Positions 25,987 through 35,296 of a stretch of 41,010 bases of DNA are shown one piece after another. Each line of letters begins with the position of its first letter. The first letter of the stretch is position 1. Position numbers and translations under genes: made by a program. The stretch comes from an uncultured Prevotella sp. GTDB lineage: Bacteria; Bacteroidota; Bacteroidia; Bacteroidales; Bacteroidaceae. The notes below the pieces were generated by a model. It did no database searches. It was not told the DNA's origin and was given only the letters and a program-made list of their open reading frames with translations. The DNA lies in the NCBI GenBank assembly GCA_946998205.1, contig CAMPYJ010000023.1:1-41010 (forward strand). The letters run 5' to 3'.

Positions 25987-28110
25987 ATGCCGATAAGATT
26001 TTTGTCAATCGTTCGTTTTTTCGTCAAGGTTATCGTACCTTTGTCTTTGGTGAGAACAGCATTGTTGAAAGTAGTGATGTTAACGTTTTCCTGTCTTGCG
26101 CTGCCACAGGAAGCATGGTCTGCAAAAAGTAAGATTGACACTTTGTTGCACCGTGTTTTCAGCTACCCTCAAACCATTGAGATAAGGCAAGTTGCCGACA
26201 CCGCCAGCTATGCTTACATGAAGTCCTCCCTGCGAGTCAACAAGCGCAACGTGTTGCTCATGGCCATACCCACCATGTACATGGTGGTTCATGGGGGCAG
26301 CCGGGAATACATACAGGAAAGTTTCAACAAGGTTTCGTTTCTGCCTTCAGGCTCCTATACCACCGAGAAACTGCTGTCGCTGTCCACCATTCCCCGCCGA
26401 CACGTCGCCATGCCAACCTTGACGAACTACCTCGCACCCAACGTATACGATGTCACCATGATTGGTGAAGACATTCTTTCACCCTTCAACAAACAGAATA
26501 AAATATATTACAAATACAGCTTTGAGCAAGTATCCGACAGTCTTGTCCGGCTCAGATTCAAACCCAGACTGAAGAACACCCTGCTGGTGAACGGGGTGGC
26601 CATCGTAAAACCCCAAGACGGTCGCATCGTGCAAGTGAGACTGGCGGGTGAATACGACATGATACGATTCCGCCTTCTCATCAAGATGGGCAGCGGAGTC
26701 ATGCACTCGTTGCGACCGGAGAAGTGCAACCTGGATGCCCGTTTCATGTTTCTGGGCAACGACATCATGGCGCATTACACCATGGACTACAACCTGCCTA
26801 AACCCATCGTCCCCCTCATTGAGGACGATCATGACCCGAACAAGATGCGACAGATAAGACCAGAGCCGCTCACCCCGTATGAGAAAATAATCTACGGCAG
26901 GTTGGTCAGGGCAAGAAACGCTGCCGGGAAAGACACCGCGGGAATCGACAGTCTTTCGACAGGCAGCAGATGGATGAAAACGAAAACCATCCTGTGGGAC
27001 AAGATTGGCGAAAACGTGCTGACGCACATCAATCAAAAATTCGGACCGAACCAACAGGGGTATTTAAGAATCAACCCCATCTTGAACCCGCTCTTCATGG
27101 GATACAGCAACAGCCAGGGATTTTACTACAAGTTTAACATTCGAGGCGGATATAAGTTTACGGACAACAGTGACATCTGGCTTCAGTTCAAGGCCGGCTA
27201 TTCTTTCAAACTCAAACAATTTTATTTTTGGGCGCCACTCATCTACAACTTCGACAAACAACACAACGCATACCTGAAAACAGCCCTGTCCGGCGGACGC
27301 CACATCAAAAACAGAAGACTGATCAACGAGCTGAACTTGGCCACCGACAACAATCCCATTTGGGAGAACATGCAATTGGATGAGTACAAAGATACTTATT
27401 GGGATTGCTTTGCCAACTATGACCTGTCCAAGCACATCGGCTTCCAAGCCGGACTGATTCTCCATCACCGTTCCGCCTTACACAAAGAGGGATTCGAACT
27501 AATCAACAAGCCTCGGGTGTATTCTTCACTCGCCCCAAAGCTGCAAGTGCTATACAGACCATGGGGATATGCAGGTCCTACCCTGACGGCCAGTTACGAG
27601 CAAAGCCTCAACAAGTTGGCGAACACCAACGTGCCGTACACGCGATGGGAGTTTGACGGACAGTACATCCTGCCTTTGTGGAACGTACAGAGCCTGTCCA
27701 TGCGCTTGGGAGGCGGTTTTTACACCCACCGCACCAACAACGACTACTTCGTGGATTACGAAAACTTCAGACAGACGTTCCTCCCCGACGGATGGACTGT
27801 TGACTGGTCCGGCGAGTTTGAACTGCTGGATTCTGATTTGTACAACTTATCTCTTTATTACGCGAGAGCCAACTTCGCATACGAGTCTCCTTTCTTGATA
27901 CTTGCCTGGCTGCCTTTAACCGGACATTTCATTGAGCGGGAAAGACTTTATTTCAGTGCTTTACACGCAAAGCATGCCCATCCTTACATTGAACTGGGTT
28001 ATGCCTTCAAGACACGCCTGGCCTCTGTCGGAGCGTTTATTTCGACCATCAACGGCAAGTACAGAAACTTCGGATTCAAGTTTGGCTTCGAGCTATTCAG
28101 ACAATGGTAA
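25987..28110 (+). CDS. outer-membrane beta-barrel protein, DUF5686-like
   Basis: The product has an N-terminal hydrophobic stretch ending in a signal-peptidase-like site (LTFSCLALPQEAWSA). A soluble region follows (KIYYKYSFEQVSDSLVRLRF, LAGEYDMIRFRLLIKMG), and then a long region of alternating aromatic strands. The C-terminus (FIERERLYFSALHAKHAHPY and GFKFGFELFRQW) has the barrel-closing pattern of DUF5686 proteins. Many relatives carry an N-terminal carboxypeptidase-like domain that is absent here. The function is unknown. A TACCTTTG box lies inside the frame at 26036-26043, so translation may begin downstream at TTG 26062 or ATG 26077, which would also give a normal signal peptide. It ends 10 bases before addA. 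Confidence 0.78.
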   Translation: MPIRFLSIVRFFVKVIVPLSLVRTALLKVVMLTFSCLALPQEAWSAKSKIDTLLHRVFSYPQTIEIRQVADTASYAYMKSSLRVNKRNVLLMAIPTMYMVVHGGSREYIQESFNKVSFLPSGSYTTEKLLSLSTIPRRHVAMPTLTNYLAPNVYDVTMIGEDILSPFNKQNKIYYKYSFEQVSDSLVRLRFKPRLKNTLLVNGVAIVKPQDGRIVQVRLAGEYDMIRFRLLIKMGSGVMHSLRPEKCNLDARFMFLGNDIMAHYTMDYNLPKPIVPLIEDDHDPNKMRQIRPEPLTPYEKIIYGRLVRARNAAGKDTAGIDSLSTGSRWMKTKTILWDKIGENVLTHINQKFGPNQQGYLRINPILNPLFMGYSNSQGFYYKFNIRGGYKFTDNSDIWLQFKAGYSFKLKQFYFWAPLIYNFDKQHNAYLKTALSGGRHIKNRRLINELNLATDNNPIWENMQLDEYKDTYWDCFANYDLSKHIGFQAGLILHHRSALHKEGFELINKPRVYSSLAPKLQVLYRPWGYAGPTLTASYEQSLNKLANTNVPYTRWEFDGQYILPLWNVQSLSMRLGGGFYTHRTNNDYFVDYENFRQTFLPDGWTVDWSGEFELLDSDLYNLSLYYARANFAYESPFLILAWLPLTGHFIERERLYFSALHAKHAHPYIELGYAFKTRLASVGAFISTINGKYRNFGFKFGFELFRQW
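26012..26043 (+). promoter_or_regulatory. candidate promoter inside the 5' end of the outer-membrane gene frame
   Basis: TTCG at 26012-26015 and TACCTTTG at 26036-26043 are 20 bp apart. The -7 box is perfect and the -33 box has one mismatch. If used, it excludes the ATG at 25987. Confidence 0.4.
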
Positions 28111-28120
28111 AACTCAAAAC

Positions 28121-31100
28121 ATGACTGCAACGAACAACTCATCTGAACAACAACCATCGCTCACGGTGTATAAAGCAAGTGCGGGCAGCGGCAAAACCTT
28201 CACACTGGCCACGGAGTATATGAAACGGGTCATTGAAAATCCCGACGCCTACCGTTCCATCTTGGCTGTCACCTTTACCAACAAGGCGACGGAAGAAATG
28301 AAGATGCGCATCCTGAGCCAGCTGTATGGCATCGCTCACGGATTGCCCGACTCTGACAGTTATTTACACAAGATACAGGACTCCATCCCTTTTCCCAGCA
28401 ATAAAATCCGTGAACGGGCGCAAAAGGCATTGGGACAGTTGCTGCACAATTACAATTATTTCAGGGTAGAAACCATTGATGCTTTCTTTCAAAGCGTGTT
28501 GAGAAACCTGGCAAGGGAACTCGATCTCACGGCAAACCTAAGAATTGAGTTGAGGGATAAGCAAGTGAAAGAGAAGGCAGTAGATGAGTTGATTGAAGAA
28601 TTGCAGCCTAATGATAAACTCTTGAGATGGATATACGAATACATCCGGCAAAACATCTCTGACGACAAGTCATGGAATGTCATTGGAGAAATCAAGGAAT
28701 TTGGCTCGAACATCTTTAAGGATGTGTATAAAGCGCATCGCGATGAGCTGGAAAGCGTGCTCGGTCAAGAGGACTTCTTTGCGCAATACACCAAACAATT
28801 GAGAAACATCAGAGAACGAGCGTCGGCAGAATTCAGTAAAATGGGTGAAGCCTTCAACGAAACACTCAACCGGAATCAGGCTTCCATCACCGACCTGAAA
28901 AGGGGAAAAATGGGTCCAGCAAGCTATTTCATCAAGCTCAGTTCGGGCGTATATGACGACAGCAAACTATTCAATCCCACGGCACAAAAAGCAGCGGAGG
29001 TGCCGGAAGAGTGGCTGACAAAGGGTAATCAAAAAGATAAGGGGTTGATGACGCTGGCTACAGAGCTCACCAAACTGTTGAACACCACAGAACAAAGACG
29101 AAGACAACTACTCGTTCCTTTCCGCACGGCGACACTCATCTTGCGACATCTCAACCAGCTAAGACTGCTCGGGAGCATTGAGAATAAGGTAAGAGAGCTG
29201 AACGCCGACTCCAACAGCTTCTTGCTCAGCGACACACAGCTGTTGCTCAACAAGCTTATAGAGGACAGCGACTCGCCCTTTATCTTTGAAAAGATAGGCA
29301 CACAACTCAAACACATCATGATTGATGAGTTTCAAGATACCAGCACCATCCAATGGGAAAACTTCAAAATTCTATTGAAAGAAGTCATCAGTCACGCAGA
29401 CGGTACGGGCCTCATCGTGGGTGATGTCAAACAAAGCATCTATCGGTTCCGCTCTGGTGATTGGCGACTATTGAACAATATTGAGCAAGAATTTTCATCA
29501 CAAGGTCATCTGCTCAAGACCCAAAAGCTAGACATGAACCGCCGATCTGAGAAGAACATCATTGATTTCAACAACACATTCTTCACGATTGTCGCACAAA
29601 AAGAGTATGAAGCACTGGCCACAGACAACCCTGAAGAAGCGGAGCAAGTAAAGAAAGCGTACGAGGACGTGTGCCAAAAAGCACCTGATGAGAAAGTTCA
29701 GACAGGCTTTGCCAACATCAAACTCTTTCCAAAAGAAGACTATGACAACCTGATGGTGACTGAAATCGCACAGATCATCACCACGCTGACAGGGCAAGGA
29801 GTGCGGCAAAAAGACATCGCCATCCTGGTTCGCAACAACAAAGAGATACCCACCATCGCTGACTCACTGATGGAGACCATGCCGGAAATACGCCTGGTAT
29901 CTGACGAAGCCTTCCGATTGGACTCATCCATTGCAGTCAATCTGTTGATAGATGCCCTGCATTGTCTCATGCATCCGGAAGACAAAATCGCCTTGGCCAA
30001 TCTGTCAAAAGTATACCAAAAGCGAATCATTAACAACAAACTGGACGACAACGACTTATTCATTCAAGGGAAAGACGTTACGGATTGGCTTCCAAAAGAA
30101 TTCACGCAACAGGCCGATTCATTACTGAGACTACCGCCCATCGATTTGGTTGAACGTTTGTTTGCCATCTTTCAACTCGACACACTCAAGGATCAAAGTG
30201 CGTACATCTGCGAGTTTTATGACCTGCTGAATCAATATTTGACTGACAACATCACTGGCTTGGACAACTTTCTGGGGCAGTGGAACGAGACATTGCATGA
30301 CAAAACCATTCAAAGTGACGGCTTTGATGGAATCAGAATACTGACCATTCACAAGAGCAAGGGACTGGAATTCGACCATGTCATCATTCCTTTCTGTGAC
30401 TGGCAGCTGGAAAAAAGGTACACTTTATGGTGCAGAACGGATGCCGAACCCTTCTGTCAACTGCCGCTCATACCGATAGATTTCTCGGAGAAAAGCATGA
30501 CAAACACTTTCTTCGAGCCCGATTATCAGCACGAGCATCTGCAAAACATGGTTGACAACCTCAACCTTCTCTACGTCGCTTTGACCAGAGCAGGCAAGAG
30601 TCTCTTCATCCTTGGCCAGCGAAAGAGTGCCGGCAGGCGATCAAAGGTAATTGAAGAAAGTCTAAAAGAGATACAAAAAGCTCTGTCGGGAAGCATTCTC
30701 ACGGGCGACATGGATGACAAGAACGACACCATCAGCCTGAAGTTCGGAACCCTGTCCACGCCTAAAGACGAAACAAAAAAGGCTTCCGATAACATCTTTC
30801 AGCTTCCTGTCAAAACGCTGAAGATAGAAATGGAGAGTTTTGAAAACAGGGTTGAATTCAGACAAAGCAACCAGAGCAAAGAGTTTGTCAGCCAGGATGA
30901 GGAACCGGAGGACAGACAATCCAGCTACATCCAACTGGGAAACATCCTCCATCAGCTGTTTTCTCAAATCAAAACCGCCGATGATGTGGAGGCTGTCTTG
31001 AGGAAATTAGAATTTGACGGCGTGTTATACGATGACGTTGTGACCCGAGAAAAACTGCAAGAGATGTTGAGCAAGCGGTTCAATCATCCCAAGGTTGCGA

Positions 31101-31369
31101 GCTGGTTCTCAGGCAGATGGAAACTATTTAACGAGTGCAGCATCTTGCATGTCAATCCCGTCACGGGAGAAGTGATGACCCATCGCCCGGACAGGGTGAT
31201 GACCGACGGACAGCAGATGATAGTGGTTGACTTCAAGTTTGGCCAACCAAAGCCCCAACACGTCAATCAAGTCAAGCAATACATGCAATTGTTAACCCAG
31301 ATGGGGCATGCACATGTAACAGGATACCTGTGGTATGTTTACAGCAACAAGATTGAAGAAGTGATATGA
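28121..31369 (+). CDS. addA: AddA-type helicase-nuclease subunit
   Basis: AddA is the UvrD-like helicase and nuclease subunit of AddAB, which resects double-strand breaks for RecA-mediated repair. The 1082-residue product has Walker A ASAGSGKT with K25 and motif Ia TFTNKATEEMKMRIL. Motif II is IDEFQDTS with D402 and E403, and motif III is VGDVKQSIYRFR. Motif V is TIHKSKGLEF and motif VI is LLYVALTRAG. The C-terminal PD-(D/E)XK nuclease has VVDFKFG with D1037 and K1039. The open frame extends upstream to 27932, but those codons overlap the outer-membrane gene, so the ATG at 28121 is the start. The stop overlaps the addB start (ATGA at 31366). Confidence 0.93.
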   Translation: MTATNNSSEQQPSLTVYKASAGSGKTFTLATEYMKRVIENPDAYRSILAVTFTNKATEEMKMRILSQLYGIAHGLPDSDSYLHKIQDSIPFPSNKIRERAQKALGQLLHNYNYFRVETIDAFFQSVLRNLARELDLTANLRIELRDKQVKEKAVDELIEELQPNDKLLRWIYEYIRQNISDDKSWNVIGEIKEFGSNIFKDVYKAHRDELESVLGQEDFFAQYTKQLRNIRERASAEFSKMGEAFNETLNRNQASITDLKRGKMGPASYFIKLSSGVYDDSKLFNPTAQKAAEVPEEWLTKGNQKDKGLMTLATELTKLLNTTEQRRRQLLVPFRTATLILRHLNQLRLLGSIENKVRELNADSNSFLLSDTQLLLNKLIEDSDSPFIFEKIGTQLKHIMIDEFQDTSTIQWENFKILLKEVISHADGTGLIVGDVKQSIYRFRSGDWRLLNNIEQEFSSQGHLLKTQKLDMNRRSEKNIIDFNNTFFTIVAQKEYEALATDNPEEAEQVKKAYEDVCQKAPDEKVQTGFANIKLFPKEDYDNLMVTEIAQIITTLTGQGVRQKDIAILVRNNKEIPTIADSLMETMPEIRLVSDEAFRLDSSIAVNLLIDALHCLMHPEDKIALANLSKVYQKRIINNKLDDNDLFIQGKDVTDWLPKEFTQQADSLLRLPPIDLVERLFAIFQLDTLKDQSAYICEFYDLLNQYLTDNITGLDNFLGQWNETLHDKTIQSDGFDGIRILTIHKSKGLEFDHVIIPFCDWQLEKRYTLWCRTDAEPFCQLPLIPIDFSEKSMTNTFFEPDYQHEHLQNMVDNLNLLYVALTRAGKSLFILGQRKSAGRRSKVIEESLKEIQKALSGSILTGDMDDKNDTISLKFGTLSTPKDETKKASDNIFQLPVKTLKIEMESFENRVEFRQSNQSKEFVSQDEEPEDRQSSYIQLGNILHQLFSQIKTADDVEAVLRKLEFDGVLYDDVVTREKLQEMLSKRFNHPKVASWFSGRWKLFNECSILHVNPVTGEVMTHRPDRVMTDGQQMIVVDFKFGQPKPQHVNQVKQYMQLLTQMGHAHVTGYLWYVYSNKIEEVI

Positions 31370-34248
31370 AAAACAGCTTTTTAAAATATGTAGCCCAAGA
31401 TTTGATTGCAAAGTTTGGGCAGGATTTATCCCGCGTGGCGGTAGTTTTTCCCAACAAGCGCGCGTCGCTGTTCATGAACGAGCAGCTGGCATTCCTGTCA
31501 GACCGCCCCATCTGGAGTCCGTCCTACATCACTATCAGCGACTTATTTCGTCGCCATTCCCACTTAACCGTCGGCGATTCCATCAAATTAATCTGTGACT
31601 TGCACAAATCATTCAACGCATGTACCGGAAGCGATGAAACGCTTGACAAGTTCTATGGATGGGGGCAGCTGTTGCTCTCCGACTTTGATGACATTGACAA
31701 GAACATGGTTGATGCCGACAAAGTGTTTGCCAATCTTCGAGACATACACGAGTTTGATGACGTTTCTTACCTGTCTGAGGAGCAAAAAAAGATACTCCAA
31801 GCATTCTTCAAGAACTTTGATGAAGATCACGACACTGAACTAAAGCGTCGATTTCTCAATCTGTGGAGTCATTTCAAGGACATCTATCACGATTTCAACC
31901 AGCGCTTGTCAGACCAGGGCATCGCCTACGAAGGAGCACTCTATCGACAAGTAGCACAGAATGAGGACATCGAATTTGAATACGACCAATATGTCTTCGT
32001 GGGCTTCAACGTGCTACAAAAAGTAGAACAAGCTCTCTTCAAACGACTGAAAGACATGGGTAAGGCCAAGTTTTATTGGGACTTCGACCGCTATTACCTG
32101 GCAGATGGCAAGCAAGAAGCCGGCCATTTCATCCGTCAATACCTGGACATGTTCCCGAACGAGCTTGACAACCAGTCGGACGAGCTGTACAAGCAGTTCA
32201 CACAACCGAAAGACATCACCTACCTATCGGCTCCCACCGAGAACATGCAAGCCCGCTACATCACCACTTGGCTGCGTGAAAAAGGGCGCATCGAAGCCGG
32301 CAAAAACACCGCCATCGTGATGTGCGACGAGCAGCTCTTGCAAACGGTGATTCACTGCATCCCACCAGAAGCAGGAAAAATCAACATCACCACGGGCTAT
32401 CCCTTGGCGCAGTCACCAGTGGCATCGCTCATCAACGTCTTGCTGATGCTGCAAACCTCCGGCCACATCCTCAACACTGACAAATACCGACTGGCAGCCG
32501 TCAAGCGCGCGCTAAGACATCCGTACGCACAGTATATTTCAGAGAATCACCAAACATTGCTCACGCATCTCGAAACCGAGAAGCATTACTTTCCAACCCG
32601 CAGCGAGCTTTCCATGGACGATGGCCTGTCACTTCTATTTACAGACATAGACGACGACCCAACCAACAGCTTGCTTACCAAATGGATACTCAATGTGCTC
32701 AAACGGATAGGACAGCAAGGAAGGGACAACGAAGACGCTTTTTTCCAAGAGTCGGTGTTCAGGATGTACACCCTAATCAACCGACTGTCAGATCTGATTG
32801 CAGCCGGCGACCTCACCATCAACCTCACTACCTTCGAACGTCTCATGGCCCAACTCATCCAAGCCACCAGCATCCCGTTCCATGGCGAGCCCGCTGAAGG
32901 CATCCAGGTGATGGGCGTATTGGAAACGCGCAACCTCGATTTCGACCATCTGCTCGTGCTGTCGTGCAACGAAGGCAACATGCCAAAAGGGGTGAGCGAC
33001 ACGTCGTTCATCCCACATGCTTTGCGTGAAGCCTACGGACTCACCACGGTAAAGCACAAAGTGGCCATCTACGCCTACCATTTTCACCGCTTGATACAGC
33101 GGGCCACCGACGTAACGCTGACCTATAACAATTCAACCGAGATCAGCCACACGGGCGAGATGAGCAGGTTCATGTTGCAGATGATGGTAGAAAGTGGGCA
33201 CCCCATCCAACGATACTCCATGCAGTGCGGGCAAAGCATGGAGACGCACGGGCCGAAAGCGATTGAGAAAAACGAACAGGTGACGCAGGCCTTGAACCAA
33301 CTGGAGCAGCTCTCTCCCACCGCCATCAACCGCTATCTGCGTTGCCCTTTGCAATTTTATTACAACATCCTCGCAGGATTGAAGGAACCGGAGGCAGAGG
33401 ATGCCGTCGACAACCGCATGTTCGGCAACATTTTTCACCGCAGCGCAGAACTGATTTATACCCATCTGAAGGAGAAAAACCAACGCATACAAGCCAGTGA
33501 CATTCATGACCTGCGGACGAAAGCAAAGCGTATCGAACAGTTTGTAGACCAAGCTTTTAACGAAGAATTGTTCAACGTAAGCAGCCAGGGCTACCGACCT
33601 GAGTACAATGGCCTGCAACTGATCAACCGAAGGGTCATCATCGACTACCTCAACCGTTTGCTGCAGATTGATGAAAAGCTGGCTCCCTTCGTCATCAAGT
33701 CGTTGGAGGAGAAGGTTAGTTCTACCCTTACTTTCGAGACAGTACAGGGTTCCCACTCTTTGTCAGTCGGTGGTTACATCGACCGACTGGACGAGATCGC
33801 CAACCCCGACGGCACGCATCGCATACGGGTCATCGACTACAAAACAGGCAAATCCATGACATCGACGCCCGTTGACGTGGATGATATCTTTACCGATGAA
33901 AAGCTTTCAGAGAAGCACAAGGATTACTATCTACAAACCTTCTTATACGCTTCCATCGTCAAGCGCCACCCTCAGCTCAATCCAACACAGCTGCCGGTAA
34001 GTCCGGCACTGCTCTTCATCCAACAGACCGCTGGCGAAGACTACGATCCGACACTACTTTTAGAGAAAGAAAAGGTGGTGGATATTGGGGAGTATGATGC
34101 GAAATTCAAGGAAAATCTGCAACAATTGCTGAGCGAAATCTACAATCCATCCATCCCCTTCGCACCCACCAGCGAACTGAAACGATGCACCTATTGTCCC
34201 TATCGCCAGCTTTGTGACCGTAACGTACCTGCGGCGTCGAGAGGCTAA
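31366..34248 (+). CDS. addB: AddB-type nuclease subunit
   Basis: The 960-residue product partners AddA. The N-terminal part is helicase-like but has a degenerate nucleotide-binding loop (VVFPNKRASLFM), as in the Bacteroidetes AddB form. The C-terminal nuclease has GGYIDRLDEI and IDYKTG with D824 and K826. Four cysteines, C660 (YLRCPLQF) and C941, C944 and C950 (CTYCPYRQLC), form the iron-sulphur staple of AddB-type nucleases. The start overlaps the addA stop by four bases, so the subunits are made together. AddAB degrades phage DNA and, in other bacteria, supplies fragments for CRISPR adaptation. Confidence 0.92.
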   Translation: MKNSFLKYVAQDLIAKFGQDLSRVAVVFPNKRASLFMNEQLAFLSDRPIWSPSYITISDLFRRHSHLTVGDSIKLICDLHKSFNACTGSDETLDKFYGWGQLLLSDFDDIDKNMVDADKVFANLRDIHEFDDVSYLSEEQKKILQAFFKNFDEDHDTELKRRFLNLWSHFKDIYHDFNQRLSDQGIAYEGALYRQVAQNEDIEFEYDQYVFVGFNVLQKVEQALFKRLKDMGKAKFYWDFDRYYLADGKQEAGHFIRQYLDMFPNELDNQSDELYKQFTQPKDITYLSAPTENMQARYITTWLREKGRIEAGKNTAIVMCDEQLLQTVIHCIPPEAGKINITTGYPLAQSPVASLINVLLMLQTSGHILNTDKYRLAAVKRALRHPYAQYISENHQTLLTHLETEKHYFPTRSELSMDDGLSLLFTDIDDDPTNSLLTKWILNVLKRIGQQGRDNEDAFFQESVFRMYTLINRLSDLIAAGDLTINLTTFERLMAQLIQATSIPFHGEPAEGIQVMGVLETRNLDFDHLLVLSCNEGNMPKGVSDTSFIPHALREAYGLTTVKHKVAIYAYHFHRLIQRATDVTLTYNNSTEISHTGEMSRFMLQMMVESGHPIQRYSMQCGQSMETHGPKAIEKNEQVTQALNQLEQLSPTAINRYLRCPLQFYYNILAGLKEPEAEDAVDNRMFGNIFHRSAELIYTHLKEKNQRIQASDIHDLRTKAKRIEQFVDQAFNEELFNVSSQGYRPEYNGLQLINRRVIIDYLNRLLQIDEKLAPFVIKSLEEKVSSTLTFETVQGSHSLSVGGYIDRLDEIANPDGTHRIRVIDYKTGKSMTSTPVDVDDIFTDEKLSEKHKDYYLQTFLYASIVKRHPQLNPTQLPVSPALLFIQQTAGEDYDPTLLLEKEKVVDIGEYDAKFKENLQQLLSEIYNPSIPFAPTSELKRCTYCPYRQLCDRNVPAASRG

Positions 34249-34442
34249 CGCACCCGTACGCCGGAAAATCGGGATGTGGCATGACAAAACGACAATCCCA
34301 CTTCTGATGCGTGACACCTCATCTCAACCATTCTCATCGTACAAATAAAGAGAAAAGCGAGCGTGACGTATAAGGGGAAATTATACTCTAACCAACGCAC
34401 TGCTTTTCAGATTGTTACCCAATCAATCAGCTCATCGATTTG

Positions 34443-34523
34443 AATAGCATTGAGTTTGGCGTCCAATCACTATCACTTTGGACACCAAACTCAATGACTT
34501 TAAGCACCAAACTCAATGCTATT
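34443..34523. repeat. inverted and direct repeats in the addB-maf interval
   Basis: AATAGCATTGAGTTTGG (34443-34459) is the exact inverse of 34507-34523. A second direct copy of its core, CCAAACTCAATG, is at 34485-34496, 22 bp before the matching part at 34507. The unit resembles the AAACTCAATGACTTT repeats at 8260-8314. The rest of the interval 34249-34640 has no gene or terminator I can support. Confidence 0.6.
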
Positions 34524-34640
34524 GAAAAACCGCTTTGCATGGATGAAAAGAACACATGATGTAGAAAGGTGGTAAACACACTTGCAATCGCCTTTCAAAA
34601 CACAAAGCATCAAGACCTTAAAGCGTTGTATTTATGGTGT

Positions 34641-35210
34641 TTACTTCATTTTGTTCAACTCTTCATAAATGCGCTGAACGGGCAATCCCATGACATTGAA
34701 GTAACTACCCTCCAGCTTGGTTACACCAATATAGCCAATCCACTCTTGTATACCGTAGGCACCTGCCTTGTCGAAGGGCTGGTATTTCTCAACGTAGTAA
34801 TCTATCTCAGCATCCGAAAGCTCTTTGAACGTCACATGCGTCACCACCGAAAAGGCGCGCTGCTCCGATGCCGTTTTCAAGCAAACGCCCGTCACCACTT
34901 GGTGAGTATTGCCGCTCAGCTCCCTCAACATGCGTCGGGCATGGCCGGCATCCACGGGCTTACCCATGACATGCCGGCCCAGCACAACCACCGTGTCGGC
35001 CGTAATCAGCAGCTCGTCTTGCGCAATGTCGTAGGCAGCCGCTTTCGTTTGTGCGATAAACTTGGGTATCTCGACCGTATCCAGATTGGCGGGATAGTCC
35101 TCAGAAATGCCCTCTTTCACCTTCACCTCAAAGGACACGTCAAGCCCCCGCAACAATTCTTGACGACGCGGAGAGTGTGAAGCCAGAATGATTTTGTATG
35201 GTTGATTCAT
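34641..35210 (-). CDS. maf: Maf-family nucleotide pyrophosphatase
   Basis: Maf proteins hydrolyse non-canonical or modified nucleoside triphosphates (dTTP, UTP or m7GTP types) and so keep the pool clean; some affect septum formation. The 189-residue product has the signature ILASHSPRRQELL near the start, the catalytic region LITADTVVVLGRHVMGKP, and the C-terminal KAGAYGIQEWIGYIGVTKLEGSYFNVMGLP. The frame extends to a TTG at 35237, but that lies in a TAACTTTG promoter box, and the family starts as MNQPYKIILASHSP, so ATG 35210 is used. It is divergent from the acetyltransferase-like gene. Confidence 0.93.
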   Translation of the reverse strand: MNQPYKIILASHSPRRQELLRGLDVSFEVKVKEGISEDYPANLDTVEIPKFIAQTKAAAYDIAQDELLITADTVVVLGRHVMGKPVDAGHARRMLRELSGNTHQVVTGVCLKTASEQRAFSVVTHVTFKELSDAEIDYYVEKYQPFDKAGAYGIQEWIGYIGVTKLEGSYFNVMGLPVQRIYEELNKMK

Positions 35211-35234
35211 CAGAATAGCTGAAAATTTATGGAA

Positions 35235-35242
35235 CAAAGTTA
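35235..35242 (-). promoter_or_regulatory. maf promoter -7 box
   Basis: The - strand reads TAACTTTG, matching TAnnTTTG, 24 bases upstream of the maf ATG. No -33 TTG was found at the expected distance. Confidence 0.45.
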
Positions 35243-35260
35243 ATCAAAATCACCGAAACC

Positions 35261-35292
35261 TTGTTTTTTTCACGAAACATTTCGTATTTTTG
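35261..35292 (+). promoter_or_regulatory. promoter abutting the acetyltransferase-like start codon
   Basis: TTG at 35261-35263 and TATTTTTG at 35285-35292 are 21 bp apart. Only four bases separate the box from ATG 35297, so the transcript would have little or no leader. Confidence 0.6.
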
Positions 35293-35296
35293 TGCT

